Shown: positions 32,701 through 47,700 of the stretch, piece after piece
Layout of the letters: each line of letters opens with the position of its first letter
Numbering within the stretch: position 1 is the stretch's first letter
Source: Hyposmocoma kahamanoa
Taxonomy: Eukaryota; Arthropoda; Insecta; Lepidoptera; Cosmopterigidae
DNA length: 64,000 nt
NCBI RefSeq assembly: GCF_003589595.1
Contig: NW_020654229.1
Coordinates: 4,725,380 to 4,789,379, forward strand
Reading direction: 5' to 3'
The notes under the pieces: generated by a model
Database searches by the model: none
What the model saw: the letters and a program-made list of their open reading frames with translations, nothing else
What the model was told of the DNA's origin: nothing
Made by a program: the position numbers and the translations under genes

Positions 32701-35700
32701 TTTTTAAGATCAATTTATATTATATATATCAATATATATTGTACCGACTATATTAGTTGATCTACGGATAAATTATAAATGAACTGCAATCAAGGTTACA
32801 CTTTTATTATGTTTAAGCATACTAAATTAATATTTGGTATTCAATAATAATGTTTGATTCTCTTTTTTATTATTGCTCTTTTCTTTCAACAATTGCTGAC
32901 ATTTATAACCTGTATTTGATATTGATCTCCTAATAAATATTGGTTGTTTGGTTGCACTGATTCAGCAAGTTAGGTTATTATATGAAACAGCAGCACGAGC
33001 CAAATGAACGAAGCGAGCGTGTCGCGGCAGCGGCCGGTGGTGGCAGGAGCCAATTTGCTTGCGTTTCCGAATATGTTTTCTTATAATTTTTATATAGTAT
33101 TAGTTAACAAATATAATCAACATTTACTTAGTTTTAAAAACAAGTATTTAAATTTTATTTTAAATGCTCTTTTAAGATAAAAAGTTTTGAGACCCAAGAT
33201 AAAACTTTCAAAGTTAATTTATAGAAGTTAAAAATTTTTTTGCGTAGCTCTGAACAGATTAAAATATCGATTGGTTTAATTTATTTTATGTCTCGGAGTA
33301 AAATGATCAATCATTAAAAAAGATAACCGTTTAGATTTTTTGCTCTGCTGCGTTTGCAAATATAAAAAGATAATTTAAATACACGCCTTTATTTGAATGC
33401 AATGATGAGGTTTTATTTATTTTTCTTTCTTTAGCTCAACTTACATTGCTGCAGAAGGAAATAGGAGTAAGTTTATGTAACCATAGCATAATGACCTTAG
33501 TTTATTATTTATTTTATTTAATTATTTATTGTACAGGCAAATGCAAATCACATTTAGTAAAACGGAAAACAAACAAAAGGTACTGCTTATTTGTAACAGA
33601 AATCTCTTCTTGCAGACCTAAATACAGGAGCCAATAATTACAATAACGGTCATAACGTGCACAACAAAGCAAAATTATGAAATTAAAAAAATGTAATAAA
33701 ATAATTTAAAAAATAGCAAAAATATTAAATTACTGTATAAATACTTAGATAAATACATATTTCATATGATAACATCTATAAAATGGATGGAATAATTATT
33801 AATTAATTTAATCGAGATAATTAGATTTTTGTAAAAACAGTATGAAGAAATAAATAGGTAAGTTATTTGAGACAAACGACGTGAGTTATATGTAGCATTG
33901 AAAATGATATAGGGAAACCATTATTTTATATAGCAATAAATAGAAAACATTATGTATCTTTTTATTTAGTTAACGAGAACCATGTTCTAGTTTTCGTAAT
34001 GAAAACGCTAAAGATCTACAGTTCTTCAGTACATGTGACATGGACCCATTTAGCATATTTTAAAAATTATAATATTTTACATTATAATTATGAAGTTAAG
34101 CAGCATGGTTCTTTTCAGCTATCAAAAAGTTACTTAATTAGGATTGGGTTGAGAAAAAATCATAAAAGTTTTTATTTAAGATGTTAGTAATATAGTCCTG
34201 CGAGATTTTTGACAAATAAATGATGAATCCTTTAAATGATTGTAGAGTACAGTTCACTAACCGGGCCTCACATGCCGCAAATGCACTCGAATGTACTTAT
34301 CGCGATCGTGTCTGGCAACTTCGAAGTAGAAGCCGAGCATGGCCATTACCATCATGGCGGCGTGTTGGCGGTGCTGACCGCCTTTTAAAAGCTCCACTAC
34401 GCCGAAATTCTGAAAATTAAACGTGGCGTATAAAACACTATTTACAGTATGAATTCCTAGACTCTTCTTTGCCAATATAATGTTTGTTTCTTGTTTCTAG
34501 TGGAAGGCCATTATAAATAATTATTTGTTATGATACCAATTAACTGGCCTGGTGGTAAGCGACACGCCTGTCCATAACAGTTGCAATGCTGCTGAGCTTT
34601 AAAGCATAAAGATCTGAGGGGCACTGTCACTGCGTCCATTACATTGAGACGTAAGTTGACAAGTCCCATGTGTCTGTAATTTCACCAATTTTCATAGTAA
34701 TATTCGTATAGTTCAGTAATCTGATATGGTGTAAGAAAAAAATATCCAAGTTAAAAATAAGTATTTATTTCGAAAAACGAACTAGAAATTTTACATGAAA
34801 ACTTGAACAACAAATTAGGGACCACGCGTGACAAAACTTGTTTTATGAGGGTGTAATAAACCCATAAGTGAGCGTACGTCAAGAGTGCTTTCATCACAAT
34901 GAAAACTATAAAAATAACACGAATTACAGGCCGTTACCTCATGCTCCAACTGGGTGCTCCTGCTGGTAGGAGCACGAGGACTAATATGTCCTTATGCTCC
35001 TACTGGTAGGACCAACAGGATAAATATGTGCTCGTGCGCCTACTAATGTACTATCACCTATATTTATATGTAATTGATATTATTCATTGTCTAATTACAA
35101 ATAAGTGATATGAAAAAAATACGAATACTTTTAGACAGAAACTGCGAGGCTGATTTTCTTTAGTTACTTCCATAGTCTATGACATATGGCATTTTCATCA
35201 TCATCATAGAATTTTTATGCCGCAAACACGTGCGTGCTATTAGGACTAATGTTGTAACTTTAAAAAAAATACAAAAAAAAACACCAAGAACAGATCAGGC
35301 TTGACATAATTGCTTCACATTGTGCATCAAAAAATTTTTCGAAGTTCTGGAAAGCCACAAGGAAGCTAGATGTCAGGCCTGGGCTGCCTGCAAGCGTAGA
35401 GGGAACGAGTGACCCGGTATGTATTGCAAATATATTTGTTGATCATTTTAAAGTACAGTCTCCACTGGGTTCTGCACAGCAAGTGTTAGTTTCGGGGGCT
35501 TGTCGTGACTCCGACTTGGTGCGTTTTACCGCTAAACAGGTAAAAAGTGCAATAATTAAGATGTCGCGTGGAAAATCGCCGGGTCACGACGGGCTCAGTA
35601 TCGAGCACTTGCAACATGCAGGCGTCCATCTACCTAGACTGCTTTCTATGTTCTTTTCTCTGTGCATGAGTCATTCTTATCTGCCCCCTGATATAATGAA

Positions 35701-38700
35701 AACAATTGTAGTGCCAATTCCTAAGGATAAGTCTGGCGATGTGTCTGATAAAGGTAATTATCGGCCCATTTCACTAGCAACAATACTCGCGAAGGTTCTG
35801 GACAGCCTCTTGGATGCTCAATTGGGGAATATATTGCAGCTGCACTACGCCCAGTTTGGATTCAGACCAGGTCTATCAACTGAGAGCGCTATCTTGAGCC
35901 TTAAGCACACGGTCCAGTACTACACTGAGCGTCGAACGCCTATTTATGCTTGTTTTCTAGATTTATCCCAGGCGTTCGACCTCGTATCGTACGATGTACT
36001 CTGGGCCAAACTGCTTGAGCAGAACCGGCGGAGCTGCTTCGCATGTTCCAGTATTGGTACCTCCATCAGGTAAACAGTGTGAAGTGGGCCGATAAGCTCT
36101 CGGACTCTTATAGGTTGGAGTGCGGGGTGAGGCAGGGTGGAATATCGTCACCGAAGCTCTTCAATCTGTACGTGAATGATCTGATCGTTGGGCTCAGCAG
36201 TAAGCATATCGGATGTAGAGTACATGACATTAGTGTCAATAAGATTAGTTACGCGGATGATATGGTCCTGCTGAGCCCAACGGTCAGAGCACTTGAGGTA
36301 CTCCTGCATATGTGCGAAGAGTATGTGAAGTCACACGGCTTGACATATAATGTAAAAAAGAGTGTGATAATGGTCTTTAGGGCCGCCGGGGGCAAATTAC
36401 CGAGCTATGTTCCACCCATTAAGATAAGCAATATAGAACTCGAGCGGGTCTATCAATACAAGTATCTTGGCCATTTTGTCTCCGACGACCTTAGGGACCT
36501 CATGGATATTGAGAGGGAACGCAGGGCGCTGGCGGTCAGGTGTAATATGGTGGTGCGAAGGTTTGCGCGTTGCAGTGAACAAGTAAAGATTCTACTTTTT
36601 AAATCATACTGCCAAGTTTTTTACACGTGCAGCCTTTGGACCAACTATACGCACAGAGCCATCAGCGCCCTGCGAGTACAATATAACAATGGTTTTCGTA
36701 TGTTGTTGGGGCTGCCGCGGTTCTGCAGCGCGTCAGGCATGTTTGCACAGGCTCGCACTGATGACTTTTATGCCATTATGCGCAAAAAGTCGGCCTCACT
36801 GCTCTGCAGACTGCGAGCCAGCTCCAACCCAATACTGAAAACCATTGCCAGGAGAATTGACTCTCCCTTTATGAGGCAACTTTTTTCGCCTCGTTTTTAA
36901 TTGCCTCAAATGTTCATGTTTTTATTTTAATTTTAATTTAATAATGTTTAGATTTAGTGCCTACTAACATATTTTTTAAGAATAAAATTGTTACTAACAC
37001 ATGTGTATGTAATAACACTTATAGTGCCTCCCTTAAAAAAATGCAAAAATTAAACAAATACTTTGCAAAACCATACATATATTATGAGATTCTGGTGTAC
37101 AATTGTAAAAATAACTGACTTTTAAAAATAACAAATACTTAAATTCTAAAACAACATATAATTTTTTTAAATTTCTACTTAACACAGATTCAATTCCAGA
37201 TGAGCAACTTTTATACAATTAACAATGAGACATAAAATTGACTAGTTCCATTTTAAGCCGTAATGGCAGCACTAGAACGCTGGTGTTACGCCTTGTGTTA
37301 TTAAAGGTAGTAACCACACCTGTCGACACAAAATTGACACAAGCCGGTCTAAAAAACTTTGAGTACAATTAGACCGAAAGTGGAAGTATATCGTTCTATT
37401 CCTTGGCGATAAAGCTGATGACTCTCAAACAAGCCAATCCACAGACAAAGGTATAAGTTGGCGAAATATTTTTTGCACCTATTCGTCTTATCGCTCCACC
37501 TTTAAAGTACAATATCTAATAATATACTTTAGAGGATAAAAGAGTGAGCCGTCTCGGTATAATGCACGTGCCATCTGTATAGTACAAACTACTAGTTTAA
37601 ATACTTTTACTCATTGGCACTTAATTCTAAACTTGATGATCTTTACACGTAAATAACTTGTAGAATGAGTCGAAAAGAGACAAGAGCCGGCGGTCGGCAT
37701 TTTTCGAAAGAGTAAAGAAATAATTGAAAACTAGAATTCAGAAGAAGCATTTAGCGAACCTATGACTGCTACAATGGACCAAGATCATATCCATGTACGT
37801 TTTAAGTAAAAGAAATGTTTTATTACCCTGTTGTAATAAAAAGGATGAGCCGTTCCAAAAGATAACATTCATCGGTGCAAATAATATTTCTTCAACTATA
37901 CCTTATGTACAAATTTTAAGTCATTCTTACAATCGAATACACGTAGTACGACCGGCCCACAGCTGGTCATTTATAGGCTATAGTTTAGGAACTTTATAAG
38001 TTATCCAAGGGATATGGACTTTCTATGGCATACCAGTTTCATTATATGTTTTTCCTTCACTGTTAGACAAAGGAATTTGTTACTAAACAAATGTATCGAG
38101 TTCATAGGTTTGGCGGACCGGGTCTGTCAAGAGACCGTTAGTTTGTAAATGCAAAGCAGAGATACCCCGCGATGCTCCGAGGTCGGTCTCAAAGCGTTAC
38201 AATCTGTACTTTATTGCAATTGAAATAGCATAATATATATATTGATAAATTCAATATGAGGACATTGAATCATTCCCGTCATGCGGTTTCCGCTGGCTCT
38301 TATTTTTCTCTGTATATTTTCAAATAAAAACCGTTACGCTGCCAGTCCGATTCTTCATTTCCGGCACTATTATAATACTGTGAAAAATTAAATATCGTAA
38401 CACGTTAACATCATTAATGAACTAACCTGCCCTTGCATAAATAATTAAAAAGGTACCTTAATCCGAGAACTCACAGAAATTAGGCCTTCGGCATTCCGAA
38501 ACATATAGAGAGCTCAAAATTTTCAGCCTTTTAAAGGTTAAAAAAACACATTTTAATGTGGTTAACCACAAGCTACAACTAGTTTAAAATATTTAAAAAT
38601 TAATCTAAACGTAATATAATCCCCTTCGTAACTAACCGCCGTATGTAGCATTATTGTCGTTATTGAACAAGAAGCTCAACCTTTAACAGCAAAGATAGTA

Positions 38701-41700
38701 CAATCGTGGTATGTCTACCATTTATGTATTATGAACATAACTCGTAGCTAGAACGAATTTAGTATGAGCTACAAGATTTTAAATCAGTTGCCAAATGTTA
38801 CTACGATAAAGACTCACCACACTTAACAACACAATCGGCTTGAGCTAGTGAGAAAACAGCTAAATAGTCCCTTAAAGAAGAGTAAAAATTGGGGTGCACG
38901 AAAGAAACCTCTTTGTACGCGTGGCATAACCTGGGCAACAATCCGCAAGAACCATAATCCGATTCACTCTAATTGTAAACCTTGTCCCATAGTTTTAGGC
39001 TGCAAGTCAATACGATAAAGATCAACCCAACCATCGATGCAATCTGAATAATAATAGTGAAAAGAAGTTGTGCGTTTCGCTTCGACACGGACATCTCTGA
39101 CGTGATGCATTTTCTGACCGGCTCAAACTGATCCCGCAAGTGTGGTGACTCCTTTAGTCAACAGAGAGACAAATAAGTCACAGCCCTGTTTTCGCACAAA
39201 CGTTTTCGCTCATGTCCAAGTGTCTGTTTTCTACTTAAAATTAATTATATTGTGAAATATTTCGCACTACTGTTACAATAGTGTTGTAACTCAAAATATG
39301 TGAAATTCAAGATTGCTGAACGTAGAATTTGATTCTGCACATCAATAAAACATCATTAGAATATTGTAAAAAACAAATTAAATATAATATCTACTTAACA
39401 TGCGACAAACATACATTTCAATAACCTTTCACGAGAAGCTAATAATTCGATTTTCATCGATTCCAAAAAAAATACACTTTTTGAGTTAATACACTATTGT
39501 TTTAACAGTGCGATTTGATAAGCTAAAATAAGTAATGGAATAACCTTAAATATGTTGAAACAAAGAGATTACTTATGTCACATCGATATTCGAGTATAAA
39601 GAGCACGTTTGGACACAAATATGAAAGAACTTTTGCATGAAAAAAGACCTTTGACATAGCCTTTTCTCTGTACAGATTTAAGCTTACACATCAAGTTACA
39701 ATTTCTTTGCTAAACGAATTAGCCTGCGCAATGTTCTCACGAACTCAAAAAGTCGTCGACCATAGCAAGCGTTCCCGATAACATTACATTCTCAATAAGA
39801 CAAGCTTTTTGACCACAAACACTTTAAATGAATAAAAAATAGACCGGATAAATAAGTCTACAAAGTGTTTGTAGATTTATTTAAGGAGTCTCCACACTCA
39901 TCGACACCGACTCGCATTAAGACGGTCAGCAAAATCTTTATATTCATGTATTAAGGACAAAAATGACCAATATGCATTTCGCATCGGGGCGACCCGATCG
40001 TAAGCTAATCGCACAAATCTCTTTTTCCATCTTATTGCATGGACATAAAGTTTTTTTTGACCGATTCCGTGTGAATAAATGTGGTGATTATTATTATCCT
40101 TATCCGGTCCATTTTTTGACTGTTCCATTATAAAAAAGATAAAAAATAATTCAACGATCAACCACTTTTAAAAATACAGCGCAACGCTTTTAAAGCGTTT
40201 GGAACAAATTTCAAAAAACTCTATTTTTGTCTACGTACTTAAAAAAAATAAAGTTTTAATAATATCTATATTACTTCCAATTTATTATCTTGTCAAAGCA
40301 CCGTAAGTTAATAATGCAACAAACAACAAATTGACAAAAGCAAACTCCGCAAAATTTTGCTTGATTTGAAAGATACCTACTGTCAAATTTCATGAATCAG
40401 TGATGGGACACGATCAGTGAAATAGAGAATCGATGAAAAATTTATCGACTGACTATTTAAATCAGTGACATAATATTATGATGGTCGCTGAAATTAACTT
40501 ATATAATTGAGATTCGACTGACGTTTTAGTAGCTGTTGTTTCTGCCCTTAAGCAGTAATGAAGCATTACTGCGCTCCTGTTTTGAAGAGTACGGCAATAA
40601 CAGGCACATGGGACTTGTCAGGTTATGTCTCAGGTTGACGAGCGCAATGGCAGTAACTCTCAGATATTTGCGATTTAAAGCTCTGAGGGGCACTGCAACT
40701 TATATGGACAGGCATGTTTCTTACCAACAAACGCACGACTTTTTCGTCCCGTCACTTTGTCATTAAAAAAACCGATTTTTCCTAAAATAATAGTATATTG
40801 AGACACATTGGTTAAAAAAATTTTAGTGACAATAACGAAATACCATCAAGCCATATTTCGACTAGATAAGTTGATCGATTCTGTATTTACGACATGTCCC
40901 ATTACAAACTTTTTCCGACGTAACGTAATCTCTTGAAATTGTGAAAATAAATATATTAATGATACTTACTTACTTAACCGATTTAACATTCGACAGTAAT
41001 TTGTGAATTTCTGTTATCGTATTTTAATTGGTGGTAGCGTAAATAATGTAAAATAACTATTGTTTTGCGATGTTTAAAAAAAAATGTGTAGGACGTTGCT
41101 ACAAATTTACGTCGTCTTAAATTTTGCTAACCTGTCATTGTAATCAAGCTAAATTTTGCTGAATATGCTACGTTCTCCTAGACAAACGACTTAACATAAA
41201 TGGCATAAAAAGTAAAAACTAAAAAGATCACGGTAAAAACGGACCGTGTTGATCCATAGGCCAATATGGCCTTCTCAAAAAACAAACAACTTGAGCAAAT
41301 TTGTGCGAAACACTGAAAATCAACTTCACAATATCTGCCGTCCACTAACTAAAACGCTGCTAATCACTTAACCGCGTTTTAATAAATGGTCAAATATCCG
41401 TTTCAAATAGAAAAAGATAGAGCACAAAATTCTCTTTTAAAAACTGTTAAATTTAGTTAACGTGTTCAACTTATCGGAACTTATCGATGCATGGCTGAAA
41501 TGTTATTAAACAATTTCAATATTCCGGCTTAGGTTTTTTATAACATCTCAAATAAATATTTTGTCACTTAGCCGTTTTAGTTAGCGGGCGGCAGATATCC
41601 ACTTATAACAATACAAGCTGGAACGTCTGTTGTAATGAAGTTTTTACAACTATACTCCGACTAACCATTTATTTAACTTTTCAGAGCTCGAATTCTAATC

Positions 41701-44700
41701 AATTAATGGTTTCCTAATGGGTTTCTGATTCGATTTTTTATAACAATCGATTTTATTTATGACGAAGTTTTAATCGTGAAAGAAGATATTGTCAGATTGG
41801 AATCGTCATGTTGCAATTTGTGTACTCAAGAATTAATAATTAATGTTTGATGATTGATGATTATGAGATGATGATCCTGGCTCATATGGAGAAGAATCCG
41901 ACGATTCATTGTAATAAACAATAAGAATTTATTATAATTATTTATAATTTATTAGACAGTTATCAAAATTAATCAACTTGAATAATCTTCGTTACATAAT
42001 CTGTTGGCTCGATAAATATCGGAGCTAAAGAGCGCGTCGCTTCACTAAAATTAAAAAATAAAAGAGTGCAGGAAGTATTGCATTTTTTGTCTATGGTTGT
42101 ATGTCAATAATTACGGAACTACGGGCTCTGTACTAGGACCAATCCTCTTTTCCCTATTCACGAGTAACTTGCCATCTGATATCACCCATTGCCATTACCA
42201 TTTGTGCGCTGATGATACCCAGTTGTACATGCACATTCCACCAGATCCTAATGACGTTACGGCAATTGTTAGCAAAATATGTTCGGACTTGGATTCAGTG
42301 GCCGACTGGTCTGATCGTAATGGCCTCGTGCTGAATCCAGGAAAAAGTGTTTTTATCGTGATAACTGTTAAGGCTACTCGAATTCCAAGGCAGGATTGTG
42401 TTCGCAATCTCGGTCTTCTCATGGATGAAGAGCTTAGGATTCGAACAACACGTTTTCCAGAAAATAGGGCGTTGTTTTGGCGCTCTTAGGTCCCAATATA
42501 TTTTGGGAAGTTATTTAAGTCCAAAAATACGGTTGCAATTATGCAATGCACTGGTGTTACCTCATGTGCAGTACCGTGACGTCGTTTTTGACCCTCGTCT
42601 GTATATTAAGACTAGTAAGGCTATTAAAGAGTGCAAAATTCTTGTATGCGTTACTGTTTTAGAACACGTAAAAGAGAACATATTTCACACAACAGCTTAC
42701 ATTGCCAATTCCAGAGTATTAAAATTAGCTTGCTTTGTACAATCCTTACATAAGTTTAAGGTACCGATTTATCTCTTTGAAAAACTGGTACAGAAAAGCA
42801 GTCTTTCTTATTTGCGAGATCGGGATAATAATTATAAGCTACCTGTCTATACTTTAGTCGGGACTTCGGGTTGTTTTAAATACACCGCTTCCAAGGTGTG
42901 GACTGATCTTCCCCGCCTGTGCGAGACTGTCATATATAATTGGTTATTGTCCAGACAAACCTTGGAGGTAGGCATTGTAGTGTAGTTGTGTGTGGACAGT
43001 GCTCTGTGCGTAATAGTAATAAAAAAATCTATATGACGATTCATGTGTGTGGTAAATACCTAATAATCTGCTTGAAATCTTAGAACTAGAATGATAGTGT
43101 GTGTTAGTTCTTCTTTTTATGAACATGGTAGGCTGTAGCAGAATATCAGCGGTGTTGCGAAACACTCCGCAATTGTGCTGAGCTACAGACTTTTTATCTC
43201 ACACCACTATTGTTACTAAACACTGTGTAGAACTTTTATATATACATTTTTTTCTTTTAGTTATTAATGTGTGGAGATAAATAAACGATTTTATTATAAT
43301 TATTAACTTCGGAGGCACATGTCAAAAGTTAAATAAATGGTTGGACTAAGTATAAATGATGTAATTTGTGTTTAGACGTACCAATGATGGTTCCGATTAT
43401 AAAACGGTTTCCATCATAAACGTTCATACGATACAAAGTCCATAAAAATATGTTGAAACTATTTCTGAGATTTTTCACCTAGCTCCTGGGTGATTTTTTT
43501 CGAAGACATCGCTATACGTTCTCCATCTTCCAGTTATTGTTCCTTCTGAAAGTATATTGAAGGAAAATTAATGAGTAAAGGTTTATGAATACCAAATTGA
43601 AAATAATACCAATTTAATAAACATAGGAAAACTTACCCTCGGAGACTGATTGAAAAGCAATACATAAATTGAAAATATTATTTCAAAAGTGATCGTTTAA
43701 CCATAGCTTAACCGTCTACTTCTTCTATAGTAGCTGTTTCGTGTTCTCCCAATTCTGCTTGATAGTTCTCACTTCGCTGCCTTTTTGCCTGATGTCTGCA
43801 AGGTTTATAAAACTTAGTCAGCGTTTTGGACCATTTGCGCATCAACTCCGTCAGTTTTGTTTCAAATTCTTCTCGCAAACTGTCTGTATTAGAATCCATC
43901 CAATTTATAGCATCCTGACAATCTTGTAACATCGTCGTCTTCTCTTGGTCATTTAGATCTTCTCCACTGTCTATAACTGACTGCTTTACATTATAAACGT
44001 AAGTCTCTAACTGGTTCCGGGCTTCCAGGCAACGTTTTTGTTCCTTATCTTCCTCCTTGTAGGCCTCTGCATCAGCTATCATTTTGACAATTTCTTCCTG
44101 ATTCAATCTGTAGTCATTTGTGATAGTTATTCCTTCTGTATTTCCTGTACTGCGATCTTGAGCTGTCACAGAAAGAATACCATTTGCGTCGACATCAAAC
44201 GTTACATCTATTTTTGGAACACCTCTTGGCGCAGGCGGTATATCTTTTAACTCAAAAACACCGAGTAAATTATTGTCTTTGGTCAAAGTACGCTCACCTT
44301 CGAAGATTTCTATGGTCATAAGTCTTTGGTAATCTTCCAGTGTAGTTATATCTTTGGTTTGTCGACATGGAACAGCTGTATTTTTCTCTATAACTTTGAA
44401 CATCATGCCCCTAGCCGTTTCCACGCCTAAAGACAATGGCACAACATCAACTAGTAATAAATCCTTAATTTTTTCGTGATTTTCTCCACTTAAGACTGCA
44501 GCTTGGATCGCTGCACCATAAGCCACAGCTTCATCGGGATTTATTGATGTTGTCAAAGTTCTTTCGAAAAATTCCAGCAATAGACTTTGCACCTTTGGTA
44601 TCCTAGTACTCCCACCAACCAGAATAACTTCGTTGATATCATCTTTCGTCATCCTTGCATCTTCCAACGCTTGCTGGACTGGTGTCAATGTGTCTTTAAA

Positions 44701-47700
44701 CAGATCTGAACACAACTCGTCGAATAAAGCTCTTGAGATCTTTCCGTAATAATCGATTCCTAAATGCAAAGATTCAATTTCAACCGACGCTTCGGTCATT
44801 GAAGTTAAAAACCGTTTAGCACGTTCAGAAGCAGTCTTCAAACGCCGCAGAGCTTTGATATTTTTTGTTATATCACTTCCGTATCTTTTTCGGAAGTCCT
44901 CAGCAAAGTAAGCAACTAACCTGTTGTCGAAATCTTCTCCTCCTAATCTAGTATTGCCGGCTGTAGATTTGACTTCATATACCGACCCTTCGCCTATACT
45001 TAGTATGGAGACATCGAAGGTCCCTCCACCGAGATCATAAATTAAGATGTTCCTCTCCCCTTTTAAGTTTCTGTCCAATCCGTACGCCAAAGCTGCAGCT
45101 GTTGGTTCATTAATTATTCTTAAAACATTTAGACCTGCGATTGCGCCCGCTGCCCTGGTAGCGTGCCTCTGAGAGTCATTAAAATAAGCAGGAACTGTAA
45201 TCACGGCGTCTTGAACTTGTTCACCCAGATACGCCTCAGCAACTTGCTTCATCCTGAAAAGTACCATACTGCTTATTTCTTCTGGCGCGAATATTTTTTT
45301 CTCACCTTTGAATTCTACCACTATCTTTGGTTTACCGTTTTCATTAATCACTGTATATGGCCAGTGCCGCAAATCCATTTGTACGCCGACATCCTCGAAC
45401 CGCCTTCCAATTAACCTTTTCGCGCCAAAAATCGTGTTCCATGGATTGATAGGAGCTTGATTTTTCGCCGACTCTCCGATTAGACGGTGAGTTGGAGTAA
45501 AAGCAACGTAACTTGGCGTTGTTCTGTTGCCCTGGTCGTTTGCAATCACTTCCACAGTGCCATGTCTCCATACTGCCACACAAGAATACGTAGTACCTAA
45601 GTCAATGCCAATAGCAACCATCGAATTTTTTTTTTTCAAACTCAATTACGCGGGAAATAAAAGTTCTAAACAACTTCAAAAGAAGAAACGTAGTCTCACG
45701 TCGTAAAATCAAACTGACAGATTATGCGCGCGCCGCGTGTATTTAAACCCTCAACCAATTAGTTTCGAGAAGGTTCGACAGCTGACAATGTGGCAGCGAA
45801 TAAGAAAGCAGGATTGGTCGAATGTTCCGGAGTACAGGGTTGCCAATTTAGGAATGTGAAAACTGCACAACTTTATATTGCAAATCAGCAGGATTGCATT
45901 GGAGAGATCTTAAGCTTGCGATTATCATTTAAAGTTTCTTCTTTTCTGAAAATAGGTTAAATGACCAATTTATTCGAAAATTTTTCTTAATAAAATGTTG
46001 CATATACATATTTTTTATGCTTTTAATATTAATGCTAACAAATATTTTAAATATTTTTTCGTTATCCTATTATATTCTTATACCAATAATATATAATATA
46101 TGTATATAAATAAATAATAAGCTGTGAAAAATACGTTTTGTTTGTATTTAGATAACACCAAATATAAATTAATATTATTCTCTTGATTATTCATATGCAT
46201 GAGCTTCAGAGAATTGAAGTTGCAAAATCAACTATTTTGTTTAGTAACTGTTTGTTAAAACAATATAATTTACAGGAAATCACACACTCTGCAGTTTTAC
46301 TAAAAGCTGGCCACCCCTAAGACACCATTGGCAGATTGATGTAAGCCATATCACAGAAAACACGTGTATCTTGCATCTCTTTCCCACTCATGAGACAATA
46401 CCACAATGTTTGCTTTCTATCTCTCTCTAATACTACTGAACTATGAACGATAGTCTCACGTGTACTTTTCTTGGAAGATTTGAATGAAAATGGGACTTCG
46501 CCGAGTCACGTGATTAATTTAGATGCTTGTGTACTGATATAATTAATTGTATTCGTGATCACGTGGTTTGACATAAAGAGGCAATAAAATTAATTTCGTA
46601 GATAATTTAGTTTACTGTGCTCTGGACTAAAATTCATCCAAACATTGAGCTAGGTTCTTTATAAGTAGCATTACCATGTTTTACATTTTTTAAGCATTTT
46701 GTAACCGTTACATGTACGTGTAGATTGCAAGTGTTGTTTTAAAAATTTATATACCAATTTGTCAACTAATTAAATGAAAAATAAATCGTTCAAATTTGCA
46801 GTTCAAAAGACTGACAGAATTAACAAAAAAATAAATAAATGTGGCATAATGTCTTAGACTATTTTTCCATCCCCTAAGCATAATGTACGTACGTACATGG
46901 TTTTTTTATACTTATCATAGCATGTAGGCCATAATTTTTTATGCCTTCTTTTTTATTTCTTTTCCAAAAAAGCTTAAATTATCTGTTTAAATTATTTATT
47001 ATTATTATATATTATTATTAGCAAATTATTTTCCTTTGAGCAAAAAGCCAGCTTAAAAGAGGTTATATTTGTAACGGAGTTAGTACTGCAACTCGATCTT
47101 TCCAAAAAGTTCGACAAGTTTCCTTAAAATAGTAAAATAATTTTGGAGCTTGCGTCATTTTTTGAACACGGAACAACATCACTAACATTTTTTTTTTGTT
47201 TAAATATTTTGTATGAAAAAATACGAGAATAATGTAACTTAGGGTTGCAAATTTGAGTCTGCTCTTTTTGAAGTTATAGAAAAATCTAGAACCGTGCATT
47301 GGATGCACAAATTGGCTTAAAAAAGAAATCGAATTTATTAGAATTCTTATCGAGTTTTTAGATTTTCGCGATTGTTACACATAGGAAATGAAACTATTTT
47401 TCCGAATTTAAAGCGCGTATATTTGTTTTTTTCAAACAAACCGACGTTTCGGGCCCTTTACAGGTCCCATGATCACGGTTGACTGAGGTGGTACAGTCAT
47501 CAACCAGTTATGTCTAATATTAATGCAAACCACCCTATTTTTTCACTATACTTACAATAGTTATTTATTAAATACCTTATTTTTAATTTTCCAAAGAAAA
47601 CATTCCAATTTACGCTACATTAAGTTTTACAAATTATTTTATTGAATGAATTTTTATTAAATTCAATTTATTATTAATTAATAATAGAAATTAGAATAAA

